The notes under the pieces are model-generated. The model was not told the origin of the DNA. It worked only from the letters and a program-made list of their open reading frames with translations, and did not search any database. The position numbers and the translations under genes are program-made. 64,000 nt of DNA, from assembly GCF_019933155.2 (NCBI RefSeq), contig NZ_CP082944.1, positions 2,606,001 to 2,670,000 of the forward strand, read 5' to 3'. Below, piece after piece: positions 19,366 through 28,855 of the stretch (positions are counted from its first letter, which is position 1; each line of letters begins with the position of its first letter). This DNA comes from Metabacillus dongyingensis. GTDB lineage: Bacteria > Bacillota > Bacilli > Bacillales > Bacillaceae.

Positions 19366-19388
19366 TAATTCATTCAGTGAAACAAGTT
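19366..19388. promoter_or_regulatory. Second ROK-type operator, before the regulator gene
   Basis: The core ATTCAGTGAA is centred at 19377. Aligned on the centre, the 23-base window matches the site at 18065-18087 at 18 of 23 positions, although its own outer arms are imperfect. Its position about 45-65 bp before the ROK start codon suits autoregulation. Confidence 0.6.
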
Positions 19389-19551
19389 AAATTTCAGATA
19401 ATTCAAAAAATAAAAATTTCCCCCTCATAATTCTACCAATCTTTTTGACTTAGTCTCAAAAAAGGAACCTAAGGAATTTTTTTCTTGGATTCCTATCGCT
19501 CTACTAGAAAAGATTATTCTTATCTACCCTAACAACATGAGTTATAGAGAC

Positions 19552-19594
19552 TTAAAAAGACTGCAAAGCATTCACGAAGAAACGCTTTGCAGTC
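19552..19594 (-). terminator. prsA terminator
   Basis: On the minus strand GACTGCAAAGC and GCTTTGCAGTC form a perfect 11-bp stem with a 14-base loop, followed directly by TTTTT. It lies just after the prsA stop and separates that gene from the ROK regulator. Confidence 0.95.
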
Positions 19595-19617
19595 CAGTCT
19601 TTTAATAAGGTTTGCTT

Positions 19618-20484
19618 TTATTTTGTTTCAGGTTGTTGCGTCGTCTCTAATGCTTCATCTAACTCTTTATCTTTGATCGTAATTTCAGCTTCTTTTTGGA
19701 GCATGGAAATGACTTCGTTAATTGGCTTAGCTTTTTTATATGTTAGTTCTTTTTCAATTTCTGCTTTCTTGTCTTCAAACGTGTTTGTTTTCTTATCCGT
19801 TACTTTAATAATGTGATAGCCGTATTCTGTTTTCACAGGGTCACTAACATGATTGACATCAAGTGAAAATACAACTTGATCAAATTCAGGAACCATGTTC
19901 CCTTTTGTAAAATGTCCAAGATCACCGCCTTTGTCTTTCGAACCAGGATCAGTTGAATAAACGCTCGCAAGTTGAGCAAAGTCCTCGCCCTTATCTAGTC
20001 TCTCCTGCACTTCTTTCGCCGTTTTTTCATCCTTAACCAGAATATGGCTTGCTTTAATTTCTTCTTTATACTTATTCTCAAATTCTTTTTTCACTTCTTC
20101 TTCGGAAACCTTTACTCCATCTGTTGCTGCTTTTTGAGCCAATAACTCACGTTCAACATTTTTTTTAAAGACTTGCTCATCTGACATGCCTTTTTGCGCA
20201 AGAGCCTGTTTCAAGCCTTCCTCACCACCGAATTGTTCCTTATACTCCTTGATTCTTTCATCAATTTCTTTATCTGTCACTTTGTAATCTTTTTCAAGCA
20301 CCATCGTTTCTACCATTTGTTTTAAAACTTGGTCACCAGCCTGAGCCTTTAATTCGTTATAAAATTCCTCTTTGGTAATTTCACCCGCTTTAGATTGAAC
20401 AATTGTATCTGAAGCACTAAGGTTACAAGCAGAAAGAGAAAGAACTGTACCTACTATTCCAAGGGAAACGAACATTTTTTTCAT
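19618..20484 (-). CDS. prsA: PrsA-type extracytoplasmic foldase lipoprotein (peptidyl-prolyl isomerase)
   Basis: This 288-residue protein has a lipobox (LSLSAC, Cys20), so it is anchored to the outer face of the membrane. The SurA-like N-terminal arm is followed by a parvulin domain (ASHILVKDEKTA, GGDLGHFTKGNMVPEFDQVVF, EYGYHIIKV, about residues 140-230). PrsA helps exported enzymes such as alpha-amylase fold after Sec translocation. Its location inside a block of secreted glycosidases suggests a dedicated or extra copy for these very large clients. Whether the genome also has a core prsA elsewhere cannot be seen here. Confidence 0.93.
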   Translation of the reverse strand: MKKMFVSLGIVGTVLSLSACNLSASDTIVQSKAGEITKEEFYNELKAQAGDQVLKQMVETMVLEKDYKVTDKEIDERIKEYKEQFGGEEGLKQALAQKGMSDEQVFKKNVERELLAQKAATDGVKVSEEEVKKEFENKYKEEIKASHILVKDEKTAKEVQERLDKGEDFAQLASVYSTDPGSKDKGGDLGHFTKGNMVPEFDQVVFSLDVNHVSDPVKTEYGYHIIKVTDKKTNTFEDKKAEIEKELTYKKAKPINEVISMLQKEAEITIKDKELDEALETTQQPETK

Positions 20485-20639
20485 TCAAAACACTCCTACC
20501 TTTTTACATTTTTTTGACTATGTTTGCCTATCATTTAAGGTTGAAATTCTTCCTTCAAAATGACATCGTTCATCCTCATGTATTCCTACCCTCTTTTTTA
20601 TTAAAACTAGATAGTAGTAATCCATGAAATTTCCTTGTA

Positions 20640-22430
20640 TTATTGTTCATACTCTACCACGACCATATCCCAATATTTAAGACTAGGAAGTGCAAAGATG
20701 ACCTTGTTATTTTCTTGTTTAAAGTTTAGAGATATAGGCACTCCGTTTTGCTTGTCAGGCGAAGCCATCCAAACTTTTTTAATAGATTTCGTCTCTTCAA
20801 GCTTAACGGTTAACTGTTTACGGTTTTGAGGTTCTGCTTGATTTGCATTTGTATCACGCCATTCTAATGTTGTAGCATCAAAGAAGTTAATAAAATGAAT
20901 GACTTTTTTATTCGCTTTTTGTTTTGCGAAGCTCCATATTTTCCCCTGTTCCGGCTGTGAAGAGAAATGAACCCAATCAGATGAAGCAATAGTGATCGGC
21001 ACCTCTTTCAGGTTATCCCGAAGCAGGTTTTCATAAGCTACAAGAAAATCATAATAATGCAAGAGCATGCTTTTTAAGGATTTGCTCATCTTTAAATTAT
21101 CATGTGGAAAATATTCTTTTGACAGCATGTGTTCTCCCAGTTCTAGGTGTGAACCACCAGATGCAAAAATCACACTGTTCGTTAATAATATACTTGGAGT
21201 ATTAAATTTCCCCGGCTGACTGGAAAACTCGTAATTCATATAGGCGGCTAAGATTGTATTATATCTCCCTTTTGAATAGTGATTGTTTTCATCAATCATG
21301 CGTTTTAAATCACTATAATATTTATCTTGATCCCATACTTCCGTATATAAGAAATCAACAGGAGAGTCACCTAGCTGTTTTTGACCATATTGGCTAACCG
21401 CGTTCATCACAATCCGTTTATCAGGCGTTTCTTTTTTGATATGTTCCATAAAAGGTTTAAAAGATTCGTCGAGCCCCACGGATTTCCCATTAAAGTCATA
21501 TACATTTCCCCGTGGACCAAGCTGATCAATATGCCATCCATCAAAGGGAAGAGTCTCGTAAACTTTTTTTTGCTGATTAATTAAATAGGTTTGCCACTCC
21601 GAATTTGCCGGATTGACAAGAAATACATCACTTTTCCATTCCTCTGGTACTGGATGGTAATCATGTTGATTTTTTTGCTGATCTTTAAATAAGCGCCATT
21701 CTGTTTTGACACCATCTTTTTCAGCTTCTGCAAAAGCACCGTATAAAAGGTTATATGCCATTGTTTTCATGTTTCGTTTATGGGCTAACTCAATATATGA
21801 TTTAATCGTCTGCAGCGAGGTAGGACGATTGGCGATGTCCTCCCAATGGACGGCAGACTCATTGTTTTCTAAGTTAATAGGTTGATGGTGTTTATAATGC
21901 CAATCATAAAATTGCAATCCATTAATGTGATAACGATTCAGCCAGGAAATAACAGACTCCATATCTTTGTTAGACATATCATGAAACTTTGAAAGAAATC
22001 CATATCTCGGAAATTTTGACCAATCGCTTGAAACATCAACAGCAACTGTTTGCTGATCAAGTTCAGTTTGAGTTTCCAACTGTACAAGGACTAAATACCC
22101 TTTGAAATCCTCTTCTGGTGGCTCCCATGTCCAATGCACCTCATTTTTTTCTACTTTTACCTTTTGTTTAGAGATGACATCATTTAAATGAAAGTATGTG
22201 ATTTCTAACATTTCATCAGAATACTTAGCGGGTATTTTAGTCGTAAAATGAATCATTTCATTAGGTTGATATGACGCTTTATCAGTTGTTATACTTTGAA
22301 TCATTTTATTTTCTTCTACTAATTGTGGTTTCGTTTGAAAAAAGAGAGACTTCATTGCAACCACAGTGATGATTAATAGCATTATCATAGAAAATAAGAC
22401 AATTACGATTGATTTCTTTTTCAATAGCAT
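20640..22430 (-). CDS. GH66 family enzyme (dextranase / cycloisomaltooligosaccharide glucanotransferase type)
   Basis: The 596-residue protein has one N-terminal membrane segment (residues 7-30) without an evident lipobox, so it is either anchored or cleaved. The GH66 barrel has its nucleophile in FDGWHIDQLG (Asp302) and the acid/base in FLYTEVWD (Glu364). A beta-sandwich precedes it and another follows. GH66 enzymes cut alpha-1,6-linked dextran internally or cyclise it. The CBM35 insertion characteristic of the cyclising enzymes is missing and the protein is short, which favours a dextranase. It lies in the same-strand run of secreted alpha-glucan genes. Confidence 0.9.
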   Translation of the reverse strand: MLLKKKSIVIVLFSMIMLLIITVVAMKSLFFQTKPQLVEENKMIQSITTDKASYQPNEMIHFTTKIPAKYSDEMLEITYFHLNDVISKQKVKVEKNEVHWTWEPPEEDFKGYLVLVQLETQTELDQQTVAVDVSSDWSKFPRYGFLSKFHDMSNKDMESVISWLNRYHINGLQFYDWHYKHHQPINLENNESAVHWEDIANRPTSLQTIKSYIELAHKRNMKTMAYNLLYGAFAEAEKDGVKTEWRLFKDQQKNQHDYHPVPEEWKSDVFLVNPANSEWQTYLINQQKKVYETLPFDGWHIDQLGPRGNVYDFNGKSVGLDESFKPFMEHIKKETPDKRIVMNAVSQYGQKQLGDSPVDFLYTEVWDQDKYYSDLKRMIDENNHYSKGRYNTILAAYMNYEFSSQPGKFNTPSILLTNSVIFASGGSHLELGEHMLSKEYFPHDNLKMSKSLKSMLLHYYDFLVAYENLLRDNLKEVPITIASSDWVHFSSQPEQGKIWSFAKQKANKKVIHFINFFDATTLEWRDTNANQAEPQNRKQLTVKLEETKSIKKVWMASPDKQNGVPISLNFKQENNKVIFALPSLKYWDMVVVEYEQ

Positions 22431-22597
22431 ACAATCTAACTCCCCGTAACTAACAACTAGTGTCTTTACTATTTATGTCTAGACCAGCACACCAAATTTC
22501 TTTCGCCTAGCAGCTTAAGGTATATGGTCTTTTTAAGAATACTTCATTCAAAGAGCGACATAGGAGGTAAGAAATTCATTTATTTTACAAGAGAAGC

Positions 22598-22626
22598 CTG
22601 ACTAAATTCTAATTGAACTTAGTCAG
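22598..22626 (-). terminator. Hairpin downstream of the TapA-like gene
   Basis: CTGACTAA and TTAGTCAG form an 8-bp stem, extended by three inner pairs after one mismatch. It lies 45 bp past the stop of the TapA-like gene. No strong T run follows, so it may be a weak terminator or an mRNA-stabilising hairpin. Confidence 0.45.
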
Positions 22627-22672
22627 AACCTATTACTCACCTTCGTTGGTTAACACGCATGTGAGTATGTTA

Positions 22673-23530
22673 TTAATCAGCTTTTGGACCATAATCTGCA
22701 TCAATGATTTTATCCATCGGGTGTCCGCATTCAGTTAACTTTTCTATTTCAGATCCTAAATATAGATCTGTCTGAAAGTATCCATTCGGCAAATCAACCT
22801 CAACAGTATATGTACCTGGTCCATATAAGTTCGTGACGTTATCAAAGCTAATCTGCCCCTCATACGGTTTTCCGTCTCCTTGAGGTACTGTACCTTCAGG
22901 ATAAACATAACTTGTAAAACTAATCTCAATTGGATCCATGCCTACAGGGACCGTAAATGTTGCTGTTCCTCTACTAACACTGGTCTTAAAAAATTGATCG
23001 AAAGGTCGCTGTGATTCAATATCTTTAGTCAATCCAGCGTTATCATTTATCGTTATGGACCCGCTCCACAACTCTCCCTTTCCTGGATGGCCAGGACGCT
23101 GATATGCTTTAAACATATAATTTCCGTCCATAAGCTGATCTGGTGTATACGTTAATTCCTGTGTTTCACCAGATGGTAACGCGTTAACAACTCCAGTGTA
23201 AACAACCTCGCCATCTTTAGGATTACCATTTGCTGACCAGTAAACCTCATACGCAGCTTCCCCCTGCATAGCTTGTGAGTCCTGGCCATTTTTTATCGTG
23301 GCAGAAATGCCATTGCAAGTTACATTTTCGGCGGTAAATGATAATGAACTTTTATCCCAAGATGATTTATCATGTAATGTTGTTTGTTTAGATCCATTTT
23401 GGTTACTGCCTTTTTCAGCTTGTTCATTCTTTATTGAAGCAGCAAATGTTGTATGTATAGGTTGTATAAAAGAAATTGATAGCAATGTTGCTGTTATAAT
23501 GCCAGCGGATAGTTTATTTAGCTTTTTCAC
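22673..23530 (-). CDS. Secreted protein with TapA/YqxM-type domain
   Basis: This 285-residue protein has a signal peptide (cleavage near TFA-A, residue 30) and a low-complexity linker. Residues 58-163 resemble the TapA (YqxM) domain: WDKSSLSF, an EVYWSANGNPKDGEVV strand pair, then NYMFKAYQRPGHPGKGELWS. TapA anchors and nucleates TasA amyloid fibres. The C-terminal half (170-285) is a second, unrecognised beta-rich domain. There is no sipW or tasA nearby, and the flanking genes are secreted glucan hydrolases, so an adhesion or cell-surface scaffold role is my inference. The domain call comes from pattern memory. Confidence 0.6.
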   Translation of the reverse strand: MKKLNKLSAGIITATLLSISFIQPIHTTFAASIKNEQAEKGSNQNGSKQTTLHDKSSWDKSSLSFTAENVTCNGISATIKNGQDSQAMQGEAAYEVYWSANGNPKDGEVVYTGVVNALPSGETQELTYTPDQLMDGNYMFKAYQRPGHPGKGELWSGSITINDNAGLTKDIESQRPFDQFFKTSVSRGTATFTVPVGMDPIEISFTSYVYPEGTVPQGDGKPYEGQISFDNVTNLYGPGTYTVEVDLPNGYFQTDLYLGSEIEKLTECGHPMDKIIDADYGPKAD

Positions 23531-23603
23531 ATGACATCCTCATTTCCAACAATTTTTTCGTTCCCGAATATTTTTATGAGATGACTAGTTTATTCGTTTA
23601 TAT

Positions 23604-23659
23604 AAAGAAGAAGGTGACTCAATAGGATCTAACATAGTGTTATTGGTCACCCTCTTCTT
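23604..23659 (-). terminator. Terminator of the GH31 alpha-glucosidase gene
   Basis: On the minus strand AGAAGAGGGTGAC and GTCACCTTCTTCT pair over 13 positions with one wobble around a long loop, ending in CTTTATA. It follows the GH31 stop by about 20 bp. Confidence 0.7.
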
Positions 23660-23681
23660 CCTGCTAAACTTTCAATTTTTT

Positions 23682-26225
23682 TTATCGGATTTGAACTTCT
23701 TTTTTCTCATCAGCTGGGATGCTTACATAAAGAACCTTTGCTTCTGCATCATAGAAGTAGGTATTTGTTTTTCCTTGTGTTTCCGCAAGAGAACCAACCT
23801 CTTGATATTTGCTGTTTCCAGCTTGAATTCTCGATGGCTTTTCTTCCTTATTTAATTTCAATGTGTATTGCTCTAATTTTGATTCTTTGAAGTTTTTAGC
23901 TTTTTGTTTTTGTTTGAATGTAATTTTATTGCCCTTACGTTCTACTTCTAATGATGTTTCGTTGTATTCACCTTGTTTGTAATCTTCTGTTGCACCATCA
24001 TCCTCGTAGAACGTATATGAAGCGTTATTGTCTAAATACGTATCAAGCACAAGGTTTGTTAAAGGTTTTTCACCTGTGTATTGCTGTACTTCACGGCTTG
24101 GAATCATTGAATCCTTCTTCACGAAAATCGGTAAATGACCAAGTGGAGCATCTACAGTAAGAGTTTGTCCACCTTTGTATTCTTCACCAGTCCAATAGTC
24201 TGTCCAGTTTACGCCTTGTGGTAAGTAAACGCTACGAGATGTTTGACCTTTTGTTATAACCGGTGCAAGCATCATAGAGTCACCAAACATGTACTGGTCA
24301 CTAATATCATTTGTTTTTTCATCATGTTGGAATTGATAAACAAGCGGTTGATGTACCGGTTTACCAGTGTCAGTTGCTTCCTTGAACTCATTGTATAAGT
24401 AAGGAAGTAATTGATAACGTAATTCGATATACTTCTTGCTGATTTTTTCAACTTCTGGACCAAATGCCCAAGGTTCTTGACCTTGCTTAATTTCAGATTT
24501 TGCATCACTATCATAATGGATACGCGAGAATGGATAGAAAGCTCCTACTTCCATCCAGCGAGCAAACAGCTCTGAGTCTGGTCGTTTAGCGAAACCTCCA
24601 ATATCAGTACCAACGAATGATACACCTGATAGACCAATATTAGAGATCATCGGGATTGACATTTGCAAGTGTTCCCAGTTCGATTCACTGTCACCTGTCC
24701 ATAATGCAGCCCAACGCTGTGTACCTGCATACATGTCACGTGTTAACACAAACGGACGAGTACCAGGTTTGTGCACTTTAAATGCTTGATGAGTAGCATC
24801 TGCTTCATCATGACCGTATAAGTTATGATACTCTGTATGCATAATTTTGTTATCTTCTGTACCAAAATAGGCATCCAAAGGTAACGTATGGTACATTTTG
24901 TCCGTGTCGATAAATACGGCAGGTTCATTCATGTCATTCCAGATACCGTCAATTCCCTCATTAAATAAGGTATCATGGTTGTTAGCCCACCAATCGCGAA
25001 CTTCTTGTTTAGAGAAATCAGGGAAAGCAGAATTCCCAGGCCATACCGGACCGATGAACGGGGTTCCGTCTGCGTTTTTCGCCCAATAATCATTTTTTGT
25101 ACCTTCCTGATACATGCGATAGTTTTCATCTTGTTTAACAGCTGGATCGTTGATTGCGATAGCATGGAATCCAGGCATAGATTTTAGTTGTTTTAACGCT
25201 TGATTGTATTGATCATTCCATGTAAATACACGGAAACCATCCATGTAGTCAATATCAAAATGCATAGTGTCTAATGGAATTTGTTTTTCACGGTATGTTT
25301 TAGCAACATTTACGATTTCATCTGCTTTATATTCCCATTTACTTTGGTGTAAGCCCAATGACCACTCTGGCGGAGCTTCCATTTTACCTGTTAAATCTGT
25401 ATAGCGGTCAACGACATCGCCAATTTCTGGACCGTATGCAAAGTAATACGTTAACTTACCACCGTTTGCATAGAAATAGTAGTAATCATCAGATTCGCTG
25501 GCCATTTCATAGTAGGAGCGATGTGTATTGTCAAAGAAAATACCATATGCTTTTTTATCTTTTAACCCAATGAAGAATGGAATCGATGTATACACATATT
25601 TTGTATCTTTATTATAGGAGTAAGCATCTGTATTCCACATGCCGATGCTATCGCCACGTTTGTTGAATTCCACGCCGGCTTGCTCACCGAAGCCATAGAA
25701 ATCTTCATTTTTATCTGTTTTCTTAAATACATAAGGCTTTCCATTTTCATATCCTGGTGTTTGGTCTTGATTTACATAATCCTCGTTGATGACATTTCCT
25801 TGCTTGTCAAGGAAGCGTACACCAAATGGCTTCATTTTAATTTCAACCGTAAGTTCATTTGTTTTTAGCGTATAAGTATCTGAGCTAGAGATTGCTTTAA
25901 ATTTTGGAGTATCCCATTCAGATTCTTTTTTGGCAATCCCTCTAGATTCGAATTCTTTTTCACCTTTATTTAATACAGAAACTTTTACAAAATCTTTGTC
26001 AAATAATCGAATGTACGCATCATTTGATCCTAAGTCCAATTTGACACCGTTTGAAAGCTTCTCAATTCCTTGAACAGAAAGCTTTTGAAGATTTTCCTGA
26101 GCTAAAGGTGTGTCTGCTTCGGGCTGTGTAACAGCTAGAGCATTTGGAGCTGCTGCAGTTATACAAATAGTAGCTGCAAGTGATGCACTTGCGATCATTT
26201 TTAAATATTTTTTCGGTAAGTTCAT
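23682..26225 (-). CDS. Secreted GH31 alpha-glucosidase
   Basis: The 847-residue protein has a signal peptide (about 1-31, cleaved near NALA-V), an N-terminal galactose-mutarotase-like beta-sandwich and a GH31 barrel. The nucleophile is Asp431 in GIWNDMNEP and the acid/base is Asp512 in WTGDSESNWEHL. C-terminal beta domains include a DUF5110-like stretch (NASYTFYEDDGATEDY). It releases glucose from the non-reducing ends of alpha-glucan oligosaccharides outside the cell. It is the first gene of the minus-strand glucan block, with over 800 bp of leader and promoter region shared with the divergent two-component genes. Confidence 0.93.
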   Translation of the reverse strand: MNLPKKYLKMIASASLAATICITAAAPNALAVTQPEADTPLAQENLQKLSVQGIEKLSNGVKLDLGSNDAYIRLFDKDFVKVSVLNKGEKEFESRGIAKKESEWDTPKFKAISSSDTYTLKTNELTVEIKMKPFGVRFLDKQGNVINEDYVNQDQTPGYENGKPYVFKKTDKNEDFYGFGEQAGVEFNKRGDSIGMWNTDAYSYNKDTKYVYTSIPFFIGLKDKKAYGIFFDNTHRSYYEMASESDDYYYFYANGGKLTYYFAYGPEIGDVVDRYTDLTGKMEAPPEWSLGLHQSKWEYKADEIVNVAKTYREKQIPLDTMHFDIDYMDGFRVFTWNDQYNQALKQLKSMPGFHAIAINDPAVKQDENYRMYQEGTKNDYWAKNADGTPFIGPVWPGNSAFPDFSKQEVRDWWANNHDTLFNEGIDGIWNDMNEPAVFIDTDKMYHTLPLDAYFGTEDNKIMHTEYHNLYGHDEADATHQAFKVHKPGTRPFVLTRDMYAGTQRWAALWTGDSESNWEHLQMSIPMISNIGLSGVSFVGTDIGGFAKRPDSELFARWMEVGAFYPFSRIHYDSDAKSEIKQGQEPWAFGPEVEKISKKYIELRYQLLPYLYNEFKEATDTGKPVHQPLVYQFQHDEKTNDISDQYMFGDSMMLAPVITKGQTSRSVYLPQGVNWTDYWTGEEYKGGQTLTVDAPLGHLPIFVKKDSMIPSREVQQYTGEKPLTNLVLDTYLDNNASYTFYEDDGATEDYKQGEYNETSLEVERKGNKITFKQKQKAKNFKESKLEQYTLKLNKEEKPSRIQAGNSKYQEVGSLAETQGKTNTYFYDAEAKVLYVSIPADEKKEVQIR

Positions 26226-27043
26226 GTTTCACCTCTAATAAAATTTAAATTCTTTTTTAAGACGCTTGACTTAACTTAATTGAGACTTCTTTCTTCACGT
26301 CAGCTGGGATTCTTCTATTCATTTCATCGTTCTCACTTCTGTGTTAAAAATAAATGATTTCAATTCTTGGACGTCTTCACTTCAACTTATTTTTTCAGAC
26401 CATCTCTCCATTCTCTTTTTCATTTTCAATCAAGAGCAAATTTTGTTTCCCGGGCACACTACCAAGTTAGCAACTAAGAGAGTCTTGAACAATCGGTTAA
26501 AACTCCTACCTGAAATTTGAATGGCTCTCAAATTATCATAAAAATGCTCGAGAAGGTTCCTTCAAAATGGTTTAAAATAGCGTGGATCTTGATTTGGAAT
26601 AGCTTTACATTTTCTGCTTTTTCTTTACATTCGAGAAGGAAACGCCTAGTTTCCGGCCGGGAAAATGGATATTTTTAGAAAATGATAGACTATGAGACCT
26701 AAAGGACTTTTCTCTTTGATTGCTTCCATAAGGGTTCGTCAATCTTTTATTTTTCGAGTATTGCTTAAAATACGACGCTTATTCGAGTGGTTTTTCCTTA
26801 TTAAGGTTTTAAATGAATATTATGGAAATTCGTTTAGTCTTTTTACGGCTAATTCTGTGGGGGTAAAATTTTTCGGTCTTTCCTCAAAATAAAACACCTC
26901 CACATCTAACGAAGGAGAAAAATGATATGTTTATAGTGAAATAACTGATTAGCAGGTGTTCTTTTCCAAAACCTTCCTTGGGCAATCACTCTCTGCACCC
27001 TTTACAATAATTAATAGTAAGAACGAATGTAAGGCGGGGTTTC
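26226..27043. other. Long divergent promoter region without a supported gene
   Basis: This 818-bp A+T-rich region lies between the GH31 gene (leftward) and the sensor kinase (rightward). A 66-codon frame at 26692-26892 has no ribosome site and reads as non-coding. AACACCT near 26893 and AGGTGTT near 26953 could pair across a 50-base loop. The length suggests regulatory content, perhaps sites for the adjacent YesN-type activator, but I could not define repeats with confidence. Confidence 0.45.
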
Positions 27044-28837
27044 ATGTTCCGAAAAAAATTTTTATATAGAAGCTTTTCAACTAAAATCATTGTGGCTTTT
27101 CTGCTTGTGATTTTGATATCGACACTTTTTATCTCTTTATCTTTTTACTGGGAGTCTAATTCGATCTTGAAGAAAAACGTGCGGGAGTCCACCGTTCAAA
27201 TTACCAAACAGACGGCTGAGTCGCTCTCTTTCATATTAAATGTTGGAATCGATACCTCTGATTTTATTAGCAGTGATGAGAACATCCGGCAAGCTGCATT
27301 AGAATTAAATAGCAATACATCTAACGATCAAAGAAGAAATTCCGAATACATTAATACATTGCTGAATAATTACGTCTATTCCAACTCCTTCGTCAAAATT
27401 GTTTATGTGCTGAAAGAGGAAGGCAGTGGCTGGGGCAGCGGAACCTTTTCCGAAGCCAGACTTAAAAAAATACAGCTTTCAGAACAGGAATGGGTAAAGG
27501 AAGCCAAACAAAAGGACGGAGAATTAGTTTGGCAAGGGCTTCAGTATGACGATTTCAACGGGGGCGGAATTAATACGGACTTAACCCTTCCTGTCGGCAG
27601 GGTCCTGAAGGATTTTGACACGCTGAACAATATCGGACTTGTACAGGTTCATTTAGACGGACGGTCTATTCTTAATACAATTGAGCACTTAAAACTTGGG
27701 AAGACAGGAAAATTTTTCGTTGTGGATAAGAACGGAATGATCATGATTGATTCGAATTTAGACAGCATCAATAAGAAGGTGGAAAATCCTGATTTGTATC
27801 ACCATATTGTTGGTAATGATGCTGTTGAATTTGAATTTGACGCGAATGGCATCCCTTATTACGGAGTTAAGCAGTCACTGAGCAATGGCTGGATGCTAGT
27901 AGGGACTGTTCCGATCCATGAGATCAGCGGACAATTGGATCGTCTCCAATCCTGGATCGTCGTTTCAGCCGGAGTTTTCTCCTTGCTTGCCATTGGGATT
28001 GGGCTTTTCATTGCCGGCAGAGTAACGCAGCCTATCAGACAACTGTCCCAGAGTATGCTTCAAGTTCAACGAGGTGATCTAAAAGCGAGAGCGAATGTAG
28101 ATTCCTCTGATGAGATCGGATTTTTAAGTAAGCAATTTAACGAAATGCTTTTTGAAATCGTCAATTTAATGCAGCAGGTGGAAACTGAGCAGAGTGAAAA
28201 GCACCATGCTGAGCTTCGGGCCGTTATGCACCGGGTTCATCCCCACTTTCTCTTTAACACACTTAGCACCCTGCGCTGGCTTATTGATTCGAATCAAAAC
28301 GAGCGCGCTTATCACGTATTGTCGGCACTCACCCATTTGTTGGAAGCAAATATGGGCAAAAGCGGCAGCATCATTATGGTTGAGGAGGAACTGGACATAA
28401 TCCGGAAGTATTTGGTGATTTTGGAGCTTCGCTACGAAAAAACCTTCCATTTAGCGTTAGACATAGAACCAGGTACGGAAAGGCTCCTTATCCCCCGCAT
28501 GCTGCTTCAGCCAGTGGTGGAAAATGCGATATTCCATGGCATTGTTCCGAAGAATACAGACGGACAAATCTCGATTAAGATTCATTTTGATGACGGGAAA
28601 TTAGAATTTCTTATAACCGATGACGGCTTAGGCATCAGTGATGATAAGGTAAAAGAATTGAATGATCCGGTGACTGCTGTTGAAAAAGGAAAAATCGGCA
28701 TCGGTTTACGTCATATCTTTGACACTCTGCGGCTATATTACGCTCACAATTGGAAATGGTCGATCTCCAGCAGGTCAGAACAAGGGACTACAGTGCGTAT
28801 TATTATAAAAAATTGGGAGCTGACACAAAAAAATTAA
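27044..28837 (+). CDS. YesM-type sensor histidine kinase
   Basis: The 597-residue membrane kinase has TM1 at about 14-34, an extracellular Cache-type sensor domain (about 35-300), TM2 at about 302-326, then HAMP. A His_kinase domain follows with the phosphoacceptor in VHPHFLFNTL (near residue 400), and the ATPase domain has DDGLGIS and GIGLRHI motifs. This family pairs with YesN-type AraC regulators and senses extracellular carbohydrates or peptides. The ATG follows AAGGCGGGG. It is divergent from the glucan-degrading genes, so an oligosaccharide signal is a fair inference. Confidence 0.93.
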   Translation: MFRKKFLYRSFSTKIIVAFLLVILISTLFISLSFYWESNSILKKNVRESTVQITKQTAESLSFILNVGIDTSDFISSDENIRQAALELNSNTSNDQRRNSEYINTLLNNYVYSNSFVKIVYVLKEEGSGWGSGTFSEARLKKIQLSEQEWVKEAKQKDGELVWQGLQYDDFNGGGINTDLTLPVGRVLKDFDTLNNIGLVQVHLDGRSILNTIEHLKLGKTGKFFVVDKNGMIMIDSNLDSINKKVENPDLYHHIVGNDAVEFEFDANGIPYYGVKQSLSNGWMLVGTVPIHEISGQLDRLQSWIVVSAGVFSLLAIGIGLFIAGRVTQPIRQLSQSMLQVQRGDLKARANVDSSDEIGFLSKQFNEMLFEIVNLMQQVETEQSEKHHAELRAVMHRVHPHFLFNTLSTLRWLIDSNQNERAYHVLSALTHLLEANMGKSGSIIMVEEELDIIRKYLVILELRYEKTFHLALDIEPGTERLLIPRMLLQPVVENAIFHGIVPKNTDGQISIKIHFDDGKLEFLITDDGLGISDDKVKELNDPVTAVEKGKIGIGLRHIFDTLRLYYAHNWKWSISSRSEQGTTVRIIIKNWELTQKN

Positions 28838-28855
28838 TGCACCAGGAGGAACAAT

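Noticed and set aside
20541..26580. String TTCCTTCAAAATG repeated before prsA and before the GH31 gene
   Set aside because: Only 13 bases, A+T-rich, and without symmetry or matching position relative to the start codons; chance is a sufficient explanation.
26692..26892. 66-codon plus-strand frame in the long intergenic region
   Set aside because: No ribosome site, no recognisable motif, and composition like the surrounding A+T-rich non-coding DNA.
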